64,000 bases of DNA. Source: Sepioteuthis lessoniana. Taxonomy: Eukaryota > Mollusca > Cephalopoda > Myopsida > Loliginidae. The notes under the pieces are model-generated. The model worked only from the letters and a program-made list of their open reading frames with translations. It was not told where the DNA came from and did not search any database. Where the stretch lies: assembly GCA_963585895.1 (NCBI GenBank), contig OY757904.1, positions 159,062,346 through 159,126,345 of the forward strand. Reading direction: 5' to 3'. The position numbers and the translations under genes were made by a program. Positions 21,626 through 31,654 of the stretch are shown in pieces (within the stretch, counting starts at the first letter, position 1; every line of letters begins with the position of its first letter).

Positions 21626-21640
21626 ACGGGTTTTACGATA
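21345..21640 (+). mobile_element. RTE LINE 3' fragment with (GA)n expansion
   Basis: Plus-strand copy of the same C-terminal region: CTAAATCTTGGAAGTGGCAC, then CAGCCACCTATCTCC, GGGCACTATTGGAGAAGTAAG (HYWRSK-coding) and GATAGCGATGG followed by about 25 GA units (21571-21622). The expansion is at the same element position as the (CT)n run in the opposed copy at 20110. The pair lies in inverted orientation about 0.9 kb apart. Confidence 0.75.
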
Positions 21641-21641
21641 T

Positions 21642-22430
21642 CAGCTCGCTTTGATGATAACGACAGTAATGGTCACATACTCAAATCAATATGAACATTG
21701 ATTACAAAATAAGGGATTTGTCATTAATGTAATGTAGTAGTAGCCTTTCCATCTCCGGTGAACTTATATACCAACAACAACAACAACAGAGTCAACTACG
21801 AGGACCCTCGCAGTAAGTGAAAGAAACGGTTACACGAGAGTTGGATATTTTTTAAAGTCTATCAGTCAGTGGCCGGAAGGAGAAAAAGTAAGGAACTTGA
21901 ATTTCGAAACTACCAAAAATCGACCCGCACAATTACGGGTGAACAACAATTTATGGAACAATAGGATCTTTCCTTTATCGACAGTATAATACTACGTCAA
22001 GTCTTCCTGATTTGAAACCGGCCCAAAAAGAGGCTTGAGTATTTCAAGCCTTCCTTCTAATGAAGTAAATGGTATTTTGTCTTAGACCAAATGTCTGACT
22101 TCATTTCTTTTTATAAATTCGTTGTTATCGCTTCATTTCGTCTTTGTTTTCGGAAAATTCCTTTAAAACTCAACAATGCGACCTTAATAATCAACTCTAA
22201 ATACATCTGATGTACGCAGATGAAAATGAACGTTGTCCTTTAACGTATTGCATTACTTTATTAAGCTCCTCTTAGTTTAGCATGACACGAGAAGCATGAA
22301 GTACTCAGTGAGAATCAAATTCACTCGTAATAGAAGCAAAGAACAAACATTGGTGACGAAAAACGCATAAGACAGTATATGTGCATTCATATTTACGTTT
22401 ACATGATCATATATGCATATGTAGATCTAT
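21642..22430. other. No gene seen
   Basis: Unassigned. Includes a short (CAA)n run at 21773-21788. Confidence 0.6.
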
Positions 22431-22432
22431 GT

Positions 22433-22435
<3 letters not shown>

Positions 22436-22473
<38 letters not shown>
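22436..22473. repeat. (TA)n microsatellite
   Basis: Perfect TA run of about 18 units. Confidence 0.95.
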
Positions 22474-22477
<4 letters not shown>

Positions 22478-22700
22478 CTAAGCTGAACTTAGTCTGACAC
22501 AAAGTAGCAGCAATTAGAGTACCAATTAAGGATTAAACTAGTCAAAAATAGCAACAGTCTATGAAGTCAACCATCTCTATGATAACACAAGCATAATGTT
22601 TACTGAGTTCACCTTTGTCTGGCACAGGGCAAAGGTTGATGAGCATCTGATGAGTATCGAACTAAGATAGCAATGGTTTAAATGTTCAGTTTCTTAACAA
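22474..22700 (+). repeat. Repeat of the TCTGGCACAAGG type, two diverged units
   Basis: AAGCTGAACTTAGTCTGACAC near 22479 and GAGTTCACCTTTGTCTGGCAC near 22604 start two related units about 125 bp apart. They resemble the tandem units at 33760-34070 and 34560-34760 and the antisense copy at 26790-26960. Confidence 0.55.
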
Positions 22701-22761
22701 TCGCTCGGTAGGATGATTTTTTTTACTTTCCTGTCATTGGCAAATATCAACATTTAGATAG

Positions 22762-22880
22762 TTTTTAAGTAGATACTTTTTTAAGGAGACACTTTTTTAA
22801 GGAGACATTTTTTAAGAAGACACTTTTTAAGGAGAGACTTTTATAAAGAGGAGACTTTTTTTTTAAAGGAGAGACTTTCT
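22762..22880 (+). repeat. Short imperfect tandem repeat
   Basis: Six to seven imperfect copies of a unit of about 17-19 bp built on ACTTTTTTAAGGAGAC, becoming more diverged to the right. Confidence 0.8.
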
Positions 22881-23515
22881 CTCGTACAAATTGGCAGACT
22901 AATAATAGTTTAGCTTTCTCTGGATTCCACTCCTATTGGCGCCCTAGGCATTAAGCAATGAACTTGACTCTGTCTTTTTAAACTTTTAACAGTAATCGCC
23001 GACTTGAGCTTGTTGTTCCTCTAATTTCTATACATGTAACATCTGATATTGAATACGGATGTTGTCACCAGATTTACAAGGGAAAAAAGTTATTAGCCAA
23101 GAAAGATAGAAGTAGGATTCTGGTTGTCAAGAACACATACGAAGATGGATCAATAAATTTCTAGCCTTGCACAGTTGTAAGCAGAATTTTGATTTGAAAC
23201 GTTTTTAGCGATACTTTTGAAAGAAGTTCATTAAAACTAAACATTTTTATTGCTATCTTACGCCAAAAGAAATAATTTTTAGAGAAGCCTAAAAAAGAAA
23301 ATTAGCGAAGGCAAAGACGATACAAAGAGATGACGACTTCACATCAGGAAAAGGAAAATCTGACAGGAGGTCAAAGAAAAAATATCACTTAGTTTATTAC
23401 TGTTTCAACCTCCCTGACGTGAAGTGATATTTCTTGAATTGATGAAGTCATTACTAAATCGTAGCCTCCCTCCATAATTGAGTGGTCACTAACTCTAAAA
23501 TGTTCCGCACGAACG
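22881..23515. other. No gene seen
   Basis: Unassigned. An imperfect inverted similarity exists between CTTCACATCAGG (about 23338) and GACGTGAAGTGAT (about 23417), too weak to interpret. Confidence 0.5.
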
Positions 23516-23519
23516 ATTA

Positions 23520-23960
23520 CGGACGCAAACTACGCTGAAAACATAGCGCTTCTGGTAAATACACTCGCCCAGGCCTAATCCCTGCTGCATAGTCTGGAAT
23601 AGGCAGCAGGTGGCATAGGCCTCTATGTCAACGCAGTCAAAATAGAGTTCATGTGCTTTAGTCAAAGAGGCAAGATCCCCACACTAAATGGTATGGATTT
23701 GGCATGAAATAACCTACAAAGGTTGATATGCCATAAAACCCAAACAACCAAACCAAACCAAACCAAACTAAATGGTAGATCTCTGAAACTTGTGGACAAG
23801 TTCACCTACCTTGGAAACAGCATCTCATCTACCGAAAATGATGTCAACGCGTGACTAGAGAAGTCTTGAACAGCTATCGATAGACTATCGGTCATATGGA
23901 AGTCAGACCTATCAGATAAAATAAAGTTTTTCCAAGCTTTGCTTTGTTAAATCCTTCCGT
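23520..23960 (+). mobile_element. RTE LINE fragment (RT palm to connection), interrupted by a SINE tail
   Basis: Plus-strand relic of the region around the Asp pair: ITDANYAENIALLVNTLAQA-like coding near 23515-23575 (the DD reads as EN), then a Gly-Leu-Tyr-Val-Asn stretch, and after the insertion KLVDKFTYLGNSISST coding at about 23789-23836. Several stops. Interrupted at 23694-23766. Confidence 0.8.
23683..23777 (+). mobile_element. SINE 3'-tail-only insertion with 11-bp target duplication
   Basis: A 73-bp insertion (23694-23766) made only of the SINE-B/D-type 3' end: ATTTGGCATGAAATAACC, GGTTGATATGCC, then an (AACC/AAACC) tail. It is flanked by ACTAAATGGTA at 23683-23693 and 23767-23777. The target is an RTE fragment whose coding sequence continues cleanly across when the insert is removed. 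Confidence 0.85.
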
Positions 23961-23964
23961 GCCT

Positions 23965-24760
23965 ACGTTGTGTTTGAAAGATCCACGGAGGGGGGGGGTG
24001 ACACAATTCAGCCGGATATTCTGACGGTCAGGTAATATGAGTTGTTAGATTGTCTAGCAACTCAAAGAATAGAGAAAACCCGCTGTTTAACAACAACAAA
24101 AATCGTTTTCATTGAAACATGTTCGTGACACAATGAATAACAAACCAACGAGGTTTGCTTTTCTGGCAAACAGAAGAAGAAAGAATATCGAGAGAGGAAG
24201 AGTGACGATGAGGTGCGGTTAGAGTAACACTAACGTCTCTCAAGTCTGGGACTTTGAAATTTTGTAAAGTCTGAAGGTTGTTCGGAGTACCTCAGGTCTA
24301 GAATGGAAGAGATACTTCTTTGGCAGTCTTGAGTTTCTTCTTGGTCCCTTTTTCTGATCCTCTCTGAGGATTCGTTTGATTATCCCATCGTTATAGATCA
24401 ATATCTGGATTAAAGCAGTTTCTGATTGGTTGTACAATAAGAGACAATTAGGAGTCTTATTCCCATTGGTCATCCAATCCTAGTTCAGGATTATATCTTA
24501 CAGGTATAAGGAAAACCCTTTTTAGATGCTTTGACCAATGGGAACAGGTTTAGAGCAATTGGGTAGAACAAAATAATCTCAGCCTCACCTGACTGGATGA
24601 GTCATGCCCAGCTCACCTTTATTTAGGGTGGAGCAAAATTAAATCTCCCTTTTGACATTGACCTTCAAGATAAGGACTAGAAAAATGTTTTACGAAAAGA
24701 CCCATTTCATCATTATGATTAATGAAGTTAGTTGACAACCGAAAAATCAAATAAATTTGC
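23965..24760. other. No gene seen
   Basis: Unassigned sequence with a G9 run near 23992. A 77-codon minus frame at 24240-24473 has no recognisable domain. Confidence 0.5.
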
Positions 24761-24762
24761 TA

Positions 24763-24848
24763 ACCTTTAAAATCAAAAGCAATTGTTTCGCACTTAACTG
24801 ACCTTTAAAATCAAAAGCGATTGTCTCGCACTTAACTGACCTTTAGGA
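24763..24848. repeat. 38-bp direct tandem duplication
   Basis: Unit starts ACCTTTAAAATCAAAAGC and ends CTTAACTG; 2.2 copies with two or three substitutions. Confidence 0.85.
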
Positions 24849-24922
24849 ATGATCAACCAGCTTTTTAGGTCAATATAAACCTTGAACAAAAAGATACTTA
24901 CTTTAAGGATCTTTTTTGTTTT

Positions 24923-24924
<2 letters not shown>

Positions 24925-24957
<33 letters not shown>
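24925..24957. repeat. (TA)n microsatellite at mariner left edge
   Basis: Perfect TA run directly against the mariner terminal repeat. It fits a TA target chosen inside a microsatellite. Confidence 0.9.
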
Positions 24958-24958
<1 letters not shown>

Positions 24959-25028
24959 GAGGATCATTAAATAAGTTTACAGACTTTTTTCGTATGGGCA
25001 CTTTTATTGATAGTACACACATGAAACT

Positions 25029-25402
25029 CTAGTTCCCTTCGAAGTAATCTCCTCCGGCTGCAATGTACTTGTTGTACCGTTCCAACAACTTCTGGAAGGC
25101 CCCATCGAAGTCCTCTTGTGTGAGCGTGTCAATGACCTTCGTCACAGCCTCTTTCATCTCCTCAATTGTCTCATAACGATAGCCTCTGAGCTTAGGGAAT
25201 AACCAAAAGTCACAGGGAACAAGGTCTGGACTATAGGGAGGCTGAGGAACTGTCTTGATGCCAATCTTGGTCAAATAGTCTGTGACAAGGATGGGGTTGT
25301 GGACTGGTGCATTGTCCTGGTGGAAATGCCACTGACCCGAATTGAAGAGTGCTGGCCTCTTTCGACGGAATCTCTTCTTGTACTCCCTTAAAACCTCAAC
25401 AT
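25029..25402 (-). pseudogene. Mariner transposase C-terminal part
   Basis: Cut-and-paste transposase remnant. Visible motifs: HQDNAPVHN (second catalytic Asp) and PPYSPDLVPCDFW with the third Asp 34 residues later, the DD34D spacing of mariner. The end is YIAAGGDYFEGN followed by a stop. The frame is open upstream of 25274 to the deletion junction at about 25402. Lacks the first catalytic Asp. Confidence 0.9.
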
Positions 25403-25404
25403 AG

Positions 25405-25430
25405 TAACCCTAAGCCTAACCCTAACCCTT
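25405..25430 (-). repeat. Telomere-like TTAGGG repeats at mariner deletion junction
   Basis: On the minus strand: AAGGGTTAGGGTTAGGCTTA followed by GGGTTA, about four units of the metazoan telomere repeat with one substitution. It sits exactly between the N- and C-terminal transposase remnants. Confidence 0.85.
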
Positions 25431-25670
25431 TGGCCAATCAACTGTGGTGTATTGATTTCCTTACTCCTCCCACACCTCTCATCATCCCTCACAGACTCCC
25501 TGCCTTCCTTGAATCTCTTTTTGCCACTCAAAAACTGATGCTCGATTCATGCAAGATGCTACAAAAGCTGTCTGAAGCATTCCACACGTTTCTGTAGTAT
25601 TTTTTCCAAGTTTAAAATAGAATTTTATTGCATATCGTTCTTCTAAAGTGTCCTCACGTCCAGATTGCAT
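25431..25670 (-). pseudogene. Mariner transposase N-terminal part, frameshifted
   Basis: Reads YAIKFYFKLGKN...CMNRASVFEWQK, the helix-turn-helix DNA-binding region that recognises the terminal repeats. One frameshift near 25525 moves the continuation (RFKEGRESVRDDERCGR type) to another frame, which can be followed to TPQLIGQ at 25431. An upstream M is present at 25670. Confidence 0.85.
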
Positions 25671-25869
25671 TTTTGAAATTCACCAGCTGTGACAATCAGG
25701 CTTTGGTAGGGTGCATTCCATTTCCTGTTGTAGCTGTTCCTTTGAACCTGAAATCATAAAAATTGGTCAGTCATCTCATAAGATGTATAGCAACAAGATA
25801 CTGAATTTTCAAGAGTCTACGACAATTTTAAATGCCTGTATAAAAAAGTCTGGAAACTTATTGAATGCA

Positions 25870-25871
<2 letters not shown>

Positions 25872-25936
<65 letters not shown>
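25872..25936. repeat. (CA)n(TA)n compound microsatellite
   Basis: About 16 CA then about 15 TA units directly outside the mariner right terminus. Confidence 0.95.
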
Positions 25937-25941
<5 letters not shown>

Positions 25942-26004
25942 TATAATATATTTCCTAAATTCTAATTTTTACATATTAATTAAGTACTCAACCGCACGTC
26001 GTGT

Positions 26005-26140
26005 CACATCTACAAAAGCTCTGTACTGATACAGGACATAGCATGGAAGACCTACCGAGAGAGATGGACGATAGGGACGAATGGCGGGAAAGGGTCAGGG
26101 AGATCCGTGCTAGCAGCATGCCATGATAATGATGATGATG
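26005..26140 (+). mobile_element. RTE LINE 3'-terminal fragment
   Basis: Codes for DLPREMDDRDEWRERVREIR followed by SSMP and a stop, then a GATAATGATGATGATG tail at 26124-26139. 5'-truncated to about 135 bp. Flanking sequence shows no clear target duplication. Confidence 0.85.
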
Positions 26141-26785
26141 AACTCTAAAATTCATGTCGCTCCCTGTCCTTTGCCAGGTAATGTGACCGTTTCTTACATC
26201 CATCTCGAGAGTTCTGGTGATTGTTATCAGTCACACAGCCGCGAACCAGGTTCACTGGTGGTGAGTGACTGCTACTACATTATTTGAGTTTTCTATTCAA
26301 GACTCATAGATAAAGAATGACAATCTACTAAACTTTAGAAAAATGTAGAGAGAAAGAAGATGCAACAAAAATATTTTACGCCTCTTCTTTATCCGGTAGA
26401 TTATTCATCTCACTGAAAAGTGTTTCCAGTCTAAAAAGTGGTAACATTTTTTGTGAGTATTTCTGTTTGATGAAAATGGCTCTCACATAAATTATCGCTG
26501 CAATCAAGAAAATAATTCTTGTAGGTCTGATTCGTGGTTGAGATTGTTGCATTTTTCTCGGTCAAGCCAGAAGTCGATTTTTAGTCCTTAGTTAATGAGC
26601 TACTTTTTGGGGATGTTTTTTTTTTTGTAATTAAGTTCATATTTTTGGTAGACTTCGGTAGACTTTTTGGTATTGCCAGAAAACCTTATCCACATCAAGA
26701 AAATCTCATCCCAGTTTAGAAAATCTTATCAACGTCCTGAAAATCTTCTTCACTTCCAGAAAAGTCTTAACTGTTAAGACCCTAT
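26141..26785. other. No gene seen
   Basis: Unassigned AT-rich sequence. Three or four imperfect GAAAATCTTATCCAC-like repeats at 26680-26770 (period about 27 bp). Confidence 0.55.
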
Positions 26786-26789
26786 AGTA

Positions 26790-26960
26790 AGTATCAATGT
26801 CCAATTGAGGTGCCTGCAAGAATAAAGTTTATTGCTTAAGTTCAAAACTTGTTTTATCGATGGTCTTGTTTAGTAGACATGGGTATAATGACCTAATACT
26901 CATTAAGCACCTCCTTTGGGTCCTTATGCCAGACAAAGCTAAGTTTTGTAAATAGAATTT
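26790..26960 (-). repeat. TCTGGCACAAGG-type repeat, antisense
   Basis: On the minus strand ACTTAGCTTTGTCTGGCATA begins a unit similar to those at 22474-22700 and 33760-34070. Confidence 0.5.
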
Positions 26961-27049
26961 GGATGTTTATGCTTTTATATCAAATATAATATACCGATAA
27001 TATTCAATTTAAAACATATTTAAAAAGTGCAGAGAAAATGCTCGATCGA

Positions 27050-27227
27050 TCAAGACAGAGAGAGAGAGAGGGCGGGAGGAGAAATAAATCTGAAAAAAAA
27101 GGTGCGCGTGTGAGTAAGAGAGATAGAGAGAGGGGGGAGAGTGTGCGTGATAGATAGATAGAAAGAGGGAGAGAGATTTGGGAATCGAGAAAAATAATCT
27201 GGAAAAAAGATGTTTGTGTGTATGTGT

Positions 27228-27276
<49 letters not shown>

Positions 27277-27678
27277 GGAAAGCGAAAAGAGAAAGAAAAA
27301 TGAAAGGAAAACCAGAAGAAGAGAGTAGCTTGGAAAGAGCGTAGAAGGAAGCGACAGAGAGAGACAGAGAGAGACAGAGCGACAGAGAGAGAGAGATAGT
27401 TTGAAAAAGAGAAAAGAGAAAGAAAAATGGAAAATAAACTGGAAGAAGAGAGTAGCTTGGAAAGAGTGTGAAAGAGAGAGAGAGGGAGGGGGATAGAAAC
27501 TATGAGAAAGAGGAGGGAAAGCTAAACTGAGTGAATGTTGTGAATATTAAAGAGAGAGAGAGAGAGAGAGGGGGATAAAGAGAAAGACAGGGTAATGGGA
27601 GAAAGAGAGAGAAGGTAAAAGAAACTTAGATACAGAGAAAAGTAAATCAGGAAAAAAGGTGTGTGTGTGTGTGTGTGA

Positions 27679-27750
<72 letters not shown>

Positions 27751-27830
27751 GACAGACAGGCAGACGGACAGAGATCTACCACAAATCTAGAAAGAGAAAG
27801 TGAAAGAAAGAGAGTAAAGTTTAACAATTA
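27050..27830. repeat. Purine-strand satellite-like (GA)n region with (GT)n and (CA)n
   Basis: About 0.8 kb of GA-dominated plus strand: (GA)n at 27233-27274 and 27551-27570, a (GT)n-(GA)n-(CA)n compound at 27660-27746, and repeated GAGAGTAGCTTGGAAAGAG blocks at about 27321 and 27448. The long Ser-Leu frames on the minus strand are artefacts of this composition. Confidence 0.9.
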
Positions 27831-28228
27831 AGAAGTGCTATTCCTTGCTGCTCATTATTGTCACGGCTACAACACAGCATTCAATCTATAAATAGCAAAG
27901 AACATGTGCACCAGTAAAGCCTGAGATACTAATATTACAGCATAGTGTATCGATCGTCATGTCTGCTTTGCTACCATATGCACTAATATTTATCATGCAG
28001 ACCTCACCAATACATGGAACAAGAATATAAACTGCACTTGCTCAAACGAAGATGCATTTGGAAAAATGATAAACAGGAGTTGATCATAAAAATGTGTCCG
28101 CATGTGCGTCTGTAAGATGAAGAACGAGAGAAGAAAAAAGAAGTAATGTGTACAATACTAATATTACTTAATTGTTGGAACATAATTCACACATATTTAT
28201 ACATGATGTGTAAATAGGTAGAATTGCT
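27831..28228. other. No gene seen
   Basis: Unassigned sequence between microsatellites. Confidence 0.6.
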
Positions 28229-28258
28229 AACTTATATATATATATATATATATATATA
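28229..28258. repeat. (TA)n microsatellite
   Basis: Perfect TA run. Confidence 0.95.
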
Positions 28259-28497
28259 GGGTCGATATTTTGAGTGTAAACCCATGTATTAACTTGTGTG
28301 TGTTGATTTACTAAGCTTAGCTGAGTAGAACCCAAAGATAAATTCAAATAAATATACGTAGGAAGATTGTGTTGCATTCATGTGTGAAGAACCTGCTTGC
28401 GTGTCTCGAAAATTAACATTCTAAAGCTTGGTTTCATTGCCTAGAATCGAACACCAGTCGGAAAAATGTTATTATTTTTACCACAAGTGTGGCAACA

Positions 28498-28498
<1 letters not shown>

Positions 28499-28553
<55 letters not shown>

Positions 28554-28653
28554 GTTTTTCTTTATTTCGAGATATGCAGATTGGACAAAAAGAAAAAAAA
28601 ATTCGATCGATATACACATGTATTTCATTTTGAGTCTTGACAAGAAGAAAGAA

Positions 28654-28740
<87 letters not shown>
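28499..28740. repeat. Two mirror-arranged CA/TA microsatellites
   Basis: (CA)n(TA)n at 28499-28552 and (TA)n(TG)n at 28657-28737 with about 100 bp between. They are near reverse complements, so the region can fold back on itself. Open frames across it are artefacts. Confidence 0.9.
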
Positions 28741-28837
28741 GTGTGGGTGTGTGAGTGTTCTCCATACATAGGACACATGACTCTGAAATGTTATATACAA
28801 ATGTAGTTTTTCAAGATACTTTTGTTTTTTCTTTCGG

Positions 28838-29070
28838 TTCGGTTTAGCTTTCTTTGTTTAATGGCGTATCAACCTTTGTGGGTAATGTGATACCAAAGCT
28901 GTCTTTTTGAAAGAACAGAAGTTGTACTCTTTAACCCATAACCGGAGAAATAAGGTGTTTCTTGAAGCCATTATTCCTAAAATGAACGTGATAGTGCGAC
29001 AAGAGTTCGAACTCACTTACAACTTTATCGCAGTCCAGCACGTTAGCCACTTTGTCAACACCCGCTTTTG
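28838..29070 (-). repeat. SINE-B copy
   Basis: Minus strand: head with a GAGTTCGAACTC B-box-like element (about 28999-29013) and an AGTGGCTAACGTGC A-box-like region, then the middle with GGTTATGGGTTAAAGAG, then the 3' end with GGTTGATACGCCATTAAAC and a (CCGAA)-like tail. Confidence 0.75.
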
Positions 29071-30900
29071 ATTTTGAAGTCATGTATTTACTTCGAAAGG
29101 ATTTTACTGTACGTGGTGTTTTTTTTTTCTTCAGTTTTTATTGCTGTTGATGGTCAGTTTACGAAAATAGTTCATTTATTTCTAGAGTCAAACAGATTTT
29201 TCTTGGCCCTTGTTTTAAAAACGTGGCTTGGTAGATAACTCTTAACTGGAGCCATTTTCTATTCAAAGAGCATTGGCGCTTTGATATGGATTGTTAAGTA
29301 TTAAATGTTTCGTGCTGGTCATCTTTTACTTACGATTTTGTGTGATTTGTTTTCAATTTTCCGTACAACAACTTTTAATGAGTTACAATTTAATATTTTG
29401 TGGAGGTTGTTTGGTTGTTGAAAATGTTTGCCAATCAACTTGAGAAATGTCTTGTTCTCGATTGTATTGATGTTTCTATTGTACAGAGAATTGGACTTAA
29501 TAATTTTCTTTTTAAGTTGTTTTTTTCTTTTATCTTTATTTTACGTGGTTTAAGTAGTTGCGTTGCTGGAAATTGGCTCTTTTTCAAAGTTGTTTCATAT
29601 TCTTCTTTTGTGTTGTTAAAGATGGTTGAATTGTTAGAATTATCAGAAAATCTTTTGATGATAGACAATAAAGGGATCAGAAAACATGTGCATGGATAGT
29701 AATTTGTTATTTTCCTTCTTAAAGGTTGGTGCTTTCTCATTTCGTATTTTCCTAGCAGCTCGACTGTTCACACGTATATCTCGAAGTGGGCCTAAAATAT
29801 CACTGAAATTTAATAACAAAAGTTCTCTCCTTAGTGTTCATGCCTTTCTTTTCTTATAAGGATGGCTTAAACTATTCCACTTCGTTTACCACGGGTTGTC
29901 TGGTATATTAATTTATTTTTTCAAGTTGATTTTAAATCTACAGAAATAAAAGATAAAATCTATAGTGGACATCAAAACTAACACAAATTATATTTTTCTT
30001 TTACACGGAAAGTTCAATCTTGAAAATGAAATTAGGTAATTGGCTCAACAAATTATTTTAAGAAATGTGGCCTGCTGAAACGGCCGTATTTTCTTTACCT
30101 GTGACCGAGTCCCGATATGGTGATTAAACGTACTATGTACACTGTGATAAATTCTACATATTTCATATCATGAACAAAAAAGAATAAAATATGACAAGTG
30201 TGCGCACAAAAGAAGGAATGAAATGTCTGACTATGAAATGTATTTTATGTAACTGAGGTGTATGTAGTAGAAAAGAAAAAAAAAAACTAGCGAATGAGAC
30301 AAATGAAAAAAAAAAATACACTCCTCAGAGGCAATGGTGCGCTATGGTGTGAGTAATGGATGCTTGTTGGCAGTTCTGATCCATCCGATGGATAAAACAG
30401 ATGTGGAACTACTCCAGACGAATGGCTACAGAGGACACCTGAAACGACTAACTGATTGCTTTAAATAACACATGCGCTGACGTAGTACCAGACATGATTT
30501 ATTCCTTTCAACTCGTATGAGTTAAATATGCTGCTAAACATCTAGAAATTGTGTAAATTAGGCCTTTGTATTTACTCTGTCGGTTGTATAAGTTTCCCTG
30601 AGTATCATGAAATGTTTTTATACATTTCCCCCCAAGTACTTAATAAAAAAGCAATATAGCTAATCCCTCACATTATTTTCTGTCGAGAAGAATTATCTTT
30701 TAATCCACGCAAATTACGTTTAAGGAATTTTATTAAAACATTTATTCTTTATTAGTATTGTTCACGTAAAAAATAATGTGGTAATTTACGTATGTATTGG
30801 CTCTTTAGTCTTGTATCCGAGTGTAGTATCTGTACGATCTATTTAAGATCAGAGTGTAACTCCCCTACGCTTGGGCTGAAATCTTTATGAAGTATATGTT
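29071..30900. other. No gene seen
   Basis: AT-rich unassigned DNA. The opposed open frames near 29400-29740 are T-rich and have no domain. Confidence 0.55.
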
Positions 30901-30904
30901 CCTC

Positions 30905-31105
30905 CTCTATAGCTCCGAACAGCAACAACCGGACAAACTTGGTCTTGTTGATTTCGACACCGAAGAAACGTCTCCCCATTTCACTATAAGAATAGGTTCA
31001 GAGTATTCTAACGCTTTTGTGACTGACGTTGTGGAAACCGGGCAATTTTTGCTCGCATTTAGACTCCCCTCCCACGTGGATCTTGTACTAAATTTGCTTT
31101 TGTAG
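30905..31105 (+). CDS. Candidate host exon, function unknown
   Basis: A good 3' splice acceptor, TGTTCCTCCTCTATAG at 30897-30912, precedes an open stretch coding for QPDKLGLVDFDTEETSPH, then RIGSEYSNAFVTDVVETG and LLAFRLPSHVDLVLN, ending at TAG 31103-31105. The composition is balanced and more GC-rich than the flanks, unlike the microsatellite frames. It matches none of the repeat families I see here. It would be a terminal exon, or could splice out at a GT near 31080-31086. I do not recognise the protein. The overlapping minus frame looks like its antisense. A lone exon or a processed-gene remnant both fit. Confidence 0.4.
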   Translation, partial: LYSSEQQQPDKLGLVDFDTEETSPHFTIRIGSEYSNAFVTDVVETGQFLLAFRLPSHVDLVLNLLL

Positions 31106-31654
31106 GGAGGCGTATGAATATGAAAACGAGAATTTAATATCAAACCATCCAACAAAACTATAAAATATAAAATATGAAAATAAAAGCAGTCATTATTTCG
31201 AAGGTATAAAATGCTATATCTTTCAAAAAGGAATAAACCCAGACGTGTAAATATACTCGATAAGAGTGTAGTATCTGTACTTATGGAAATTACATGCTTA
31301 TTTTTAAAAATTGAAGTTATAAAATAAGCAGATGAAACAGTTATCAGTTTGAAGATTTTAAAAATTAACACTTCCTCAAAAATAAAAAAAAACCCAAACA
31401 AACAAACCAGAACCAGAAACAAAATAGATGTACAAATATAAAAAAAAACAAACAGCAAATGTTATTTGAAGATATCTTCTTCATTTACGTCATTCCATTA
31501 GTTTTCCATCAACAATTGCCATTGTCTACAATCTTATCTGCTCATTGCTATTTTTTTTTCTATGAGATTATTAATATATTCACTATATTAAGATTGGCAT
31601 AATATCTGTAAAAAATGACAGGGTTACTCATATACAGATTAGTATTTCTGCTTA

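Larger units (their letters stand above)
24958..25873 (-). mobile_element. Mariner-type transposon with large internal deletion
   Basis: About 0.9 kb. Terminal inverted repeats: left 24961-24990 (ATTAAATAAGTTTACAGACT core) and right 25841-25870, complementary over about 28 bp with few mismatches. TA dinucleotides flank it. The transposase is on the minus strand: N-terminal helix-turn-helix part at 25670-25431, C-terminal part at 25402-25029. The middle, holding the first catalytic Asp, is absent and replaced by 25405-25430. Non-autonomous. Confidence 0.9.

Noticed and set aside
25406-25430. True chromosome-internal telomere fusion point
   Set aside because: Only about four units, located inside a transposon at its deletion junction; filler at a repaired break is simpler.
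28434-28800. Thr/His and Tyr/Ile-rich frames
   Set aside because: Direct translation of (CA)n and (TA)n microsatellites.
30907-31458. 183-codon minus frame over the exon candidate
   Set aside because: The plus strand has the splice acceptor and the more protein-like composition; the minus frame is Phe/Ile-rich in its first half and antisense in the second.
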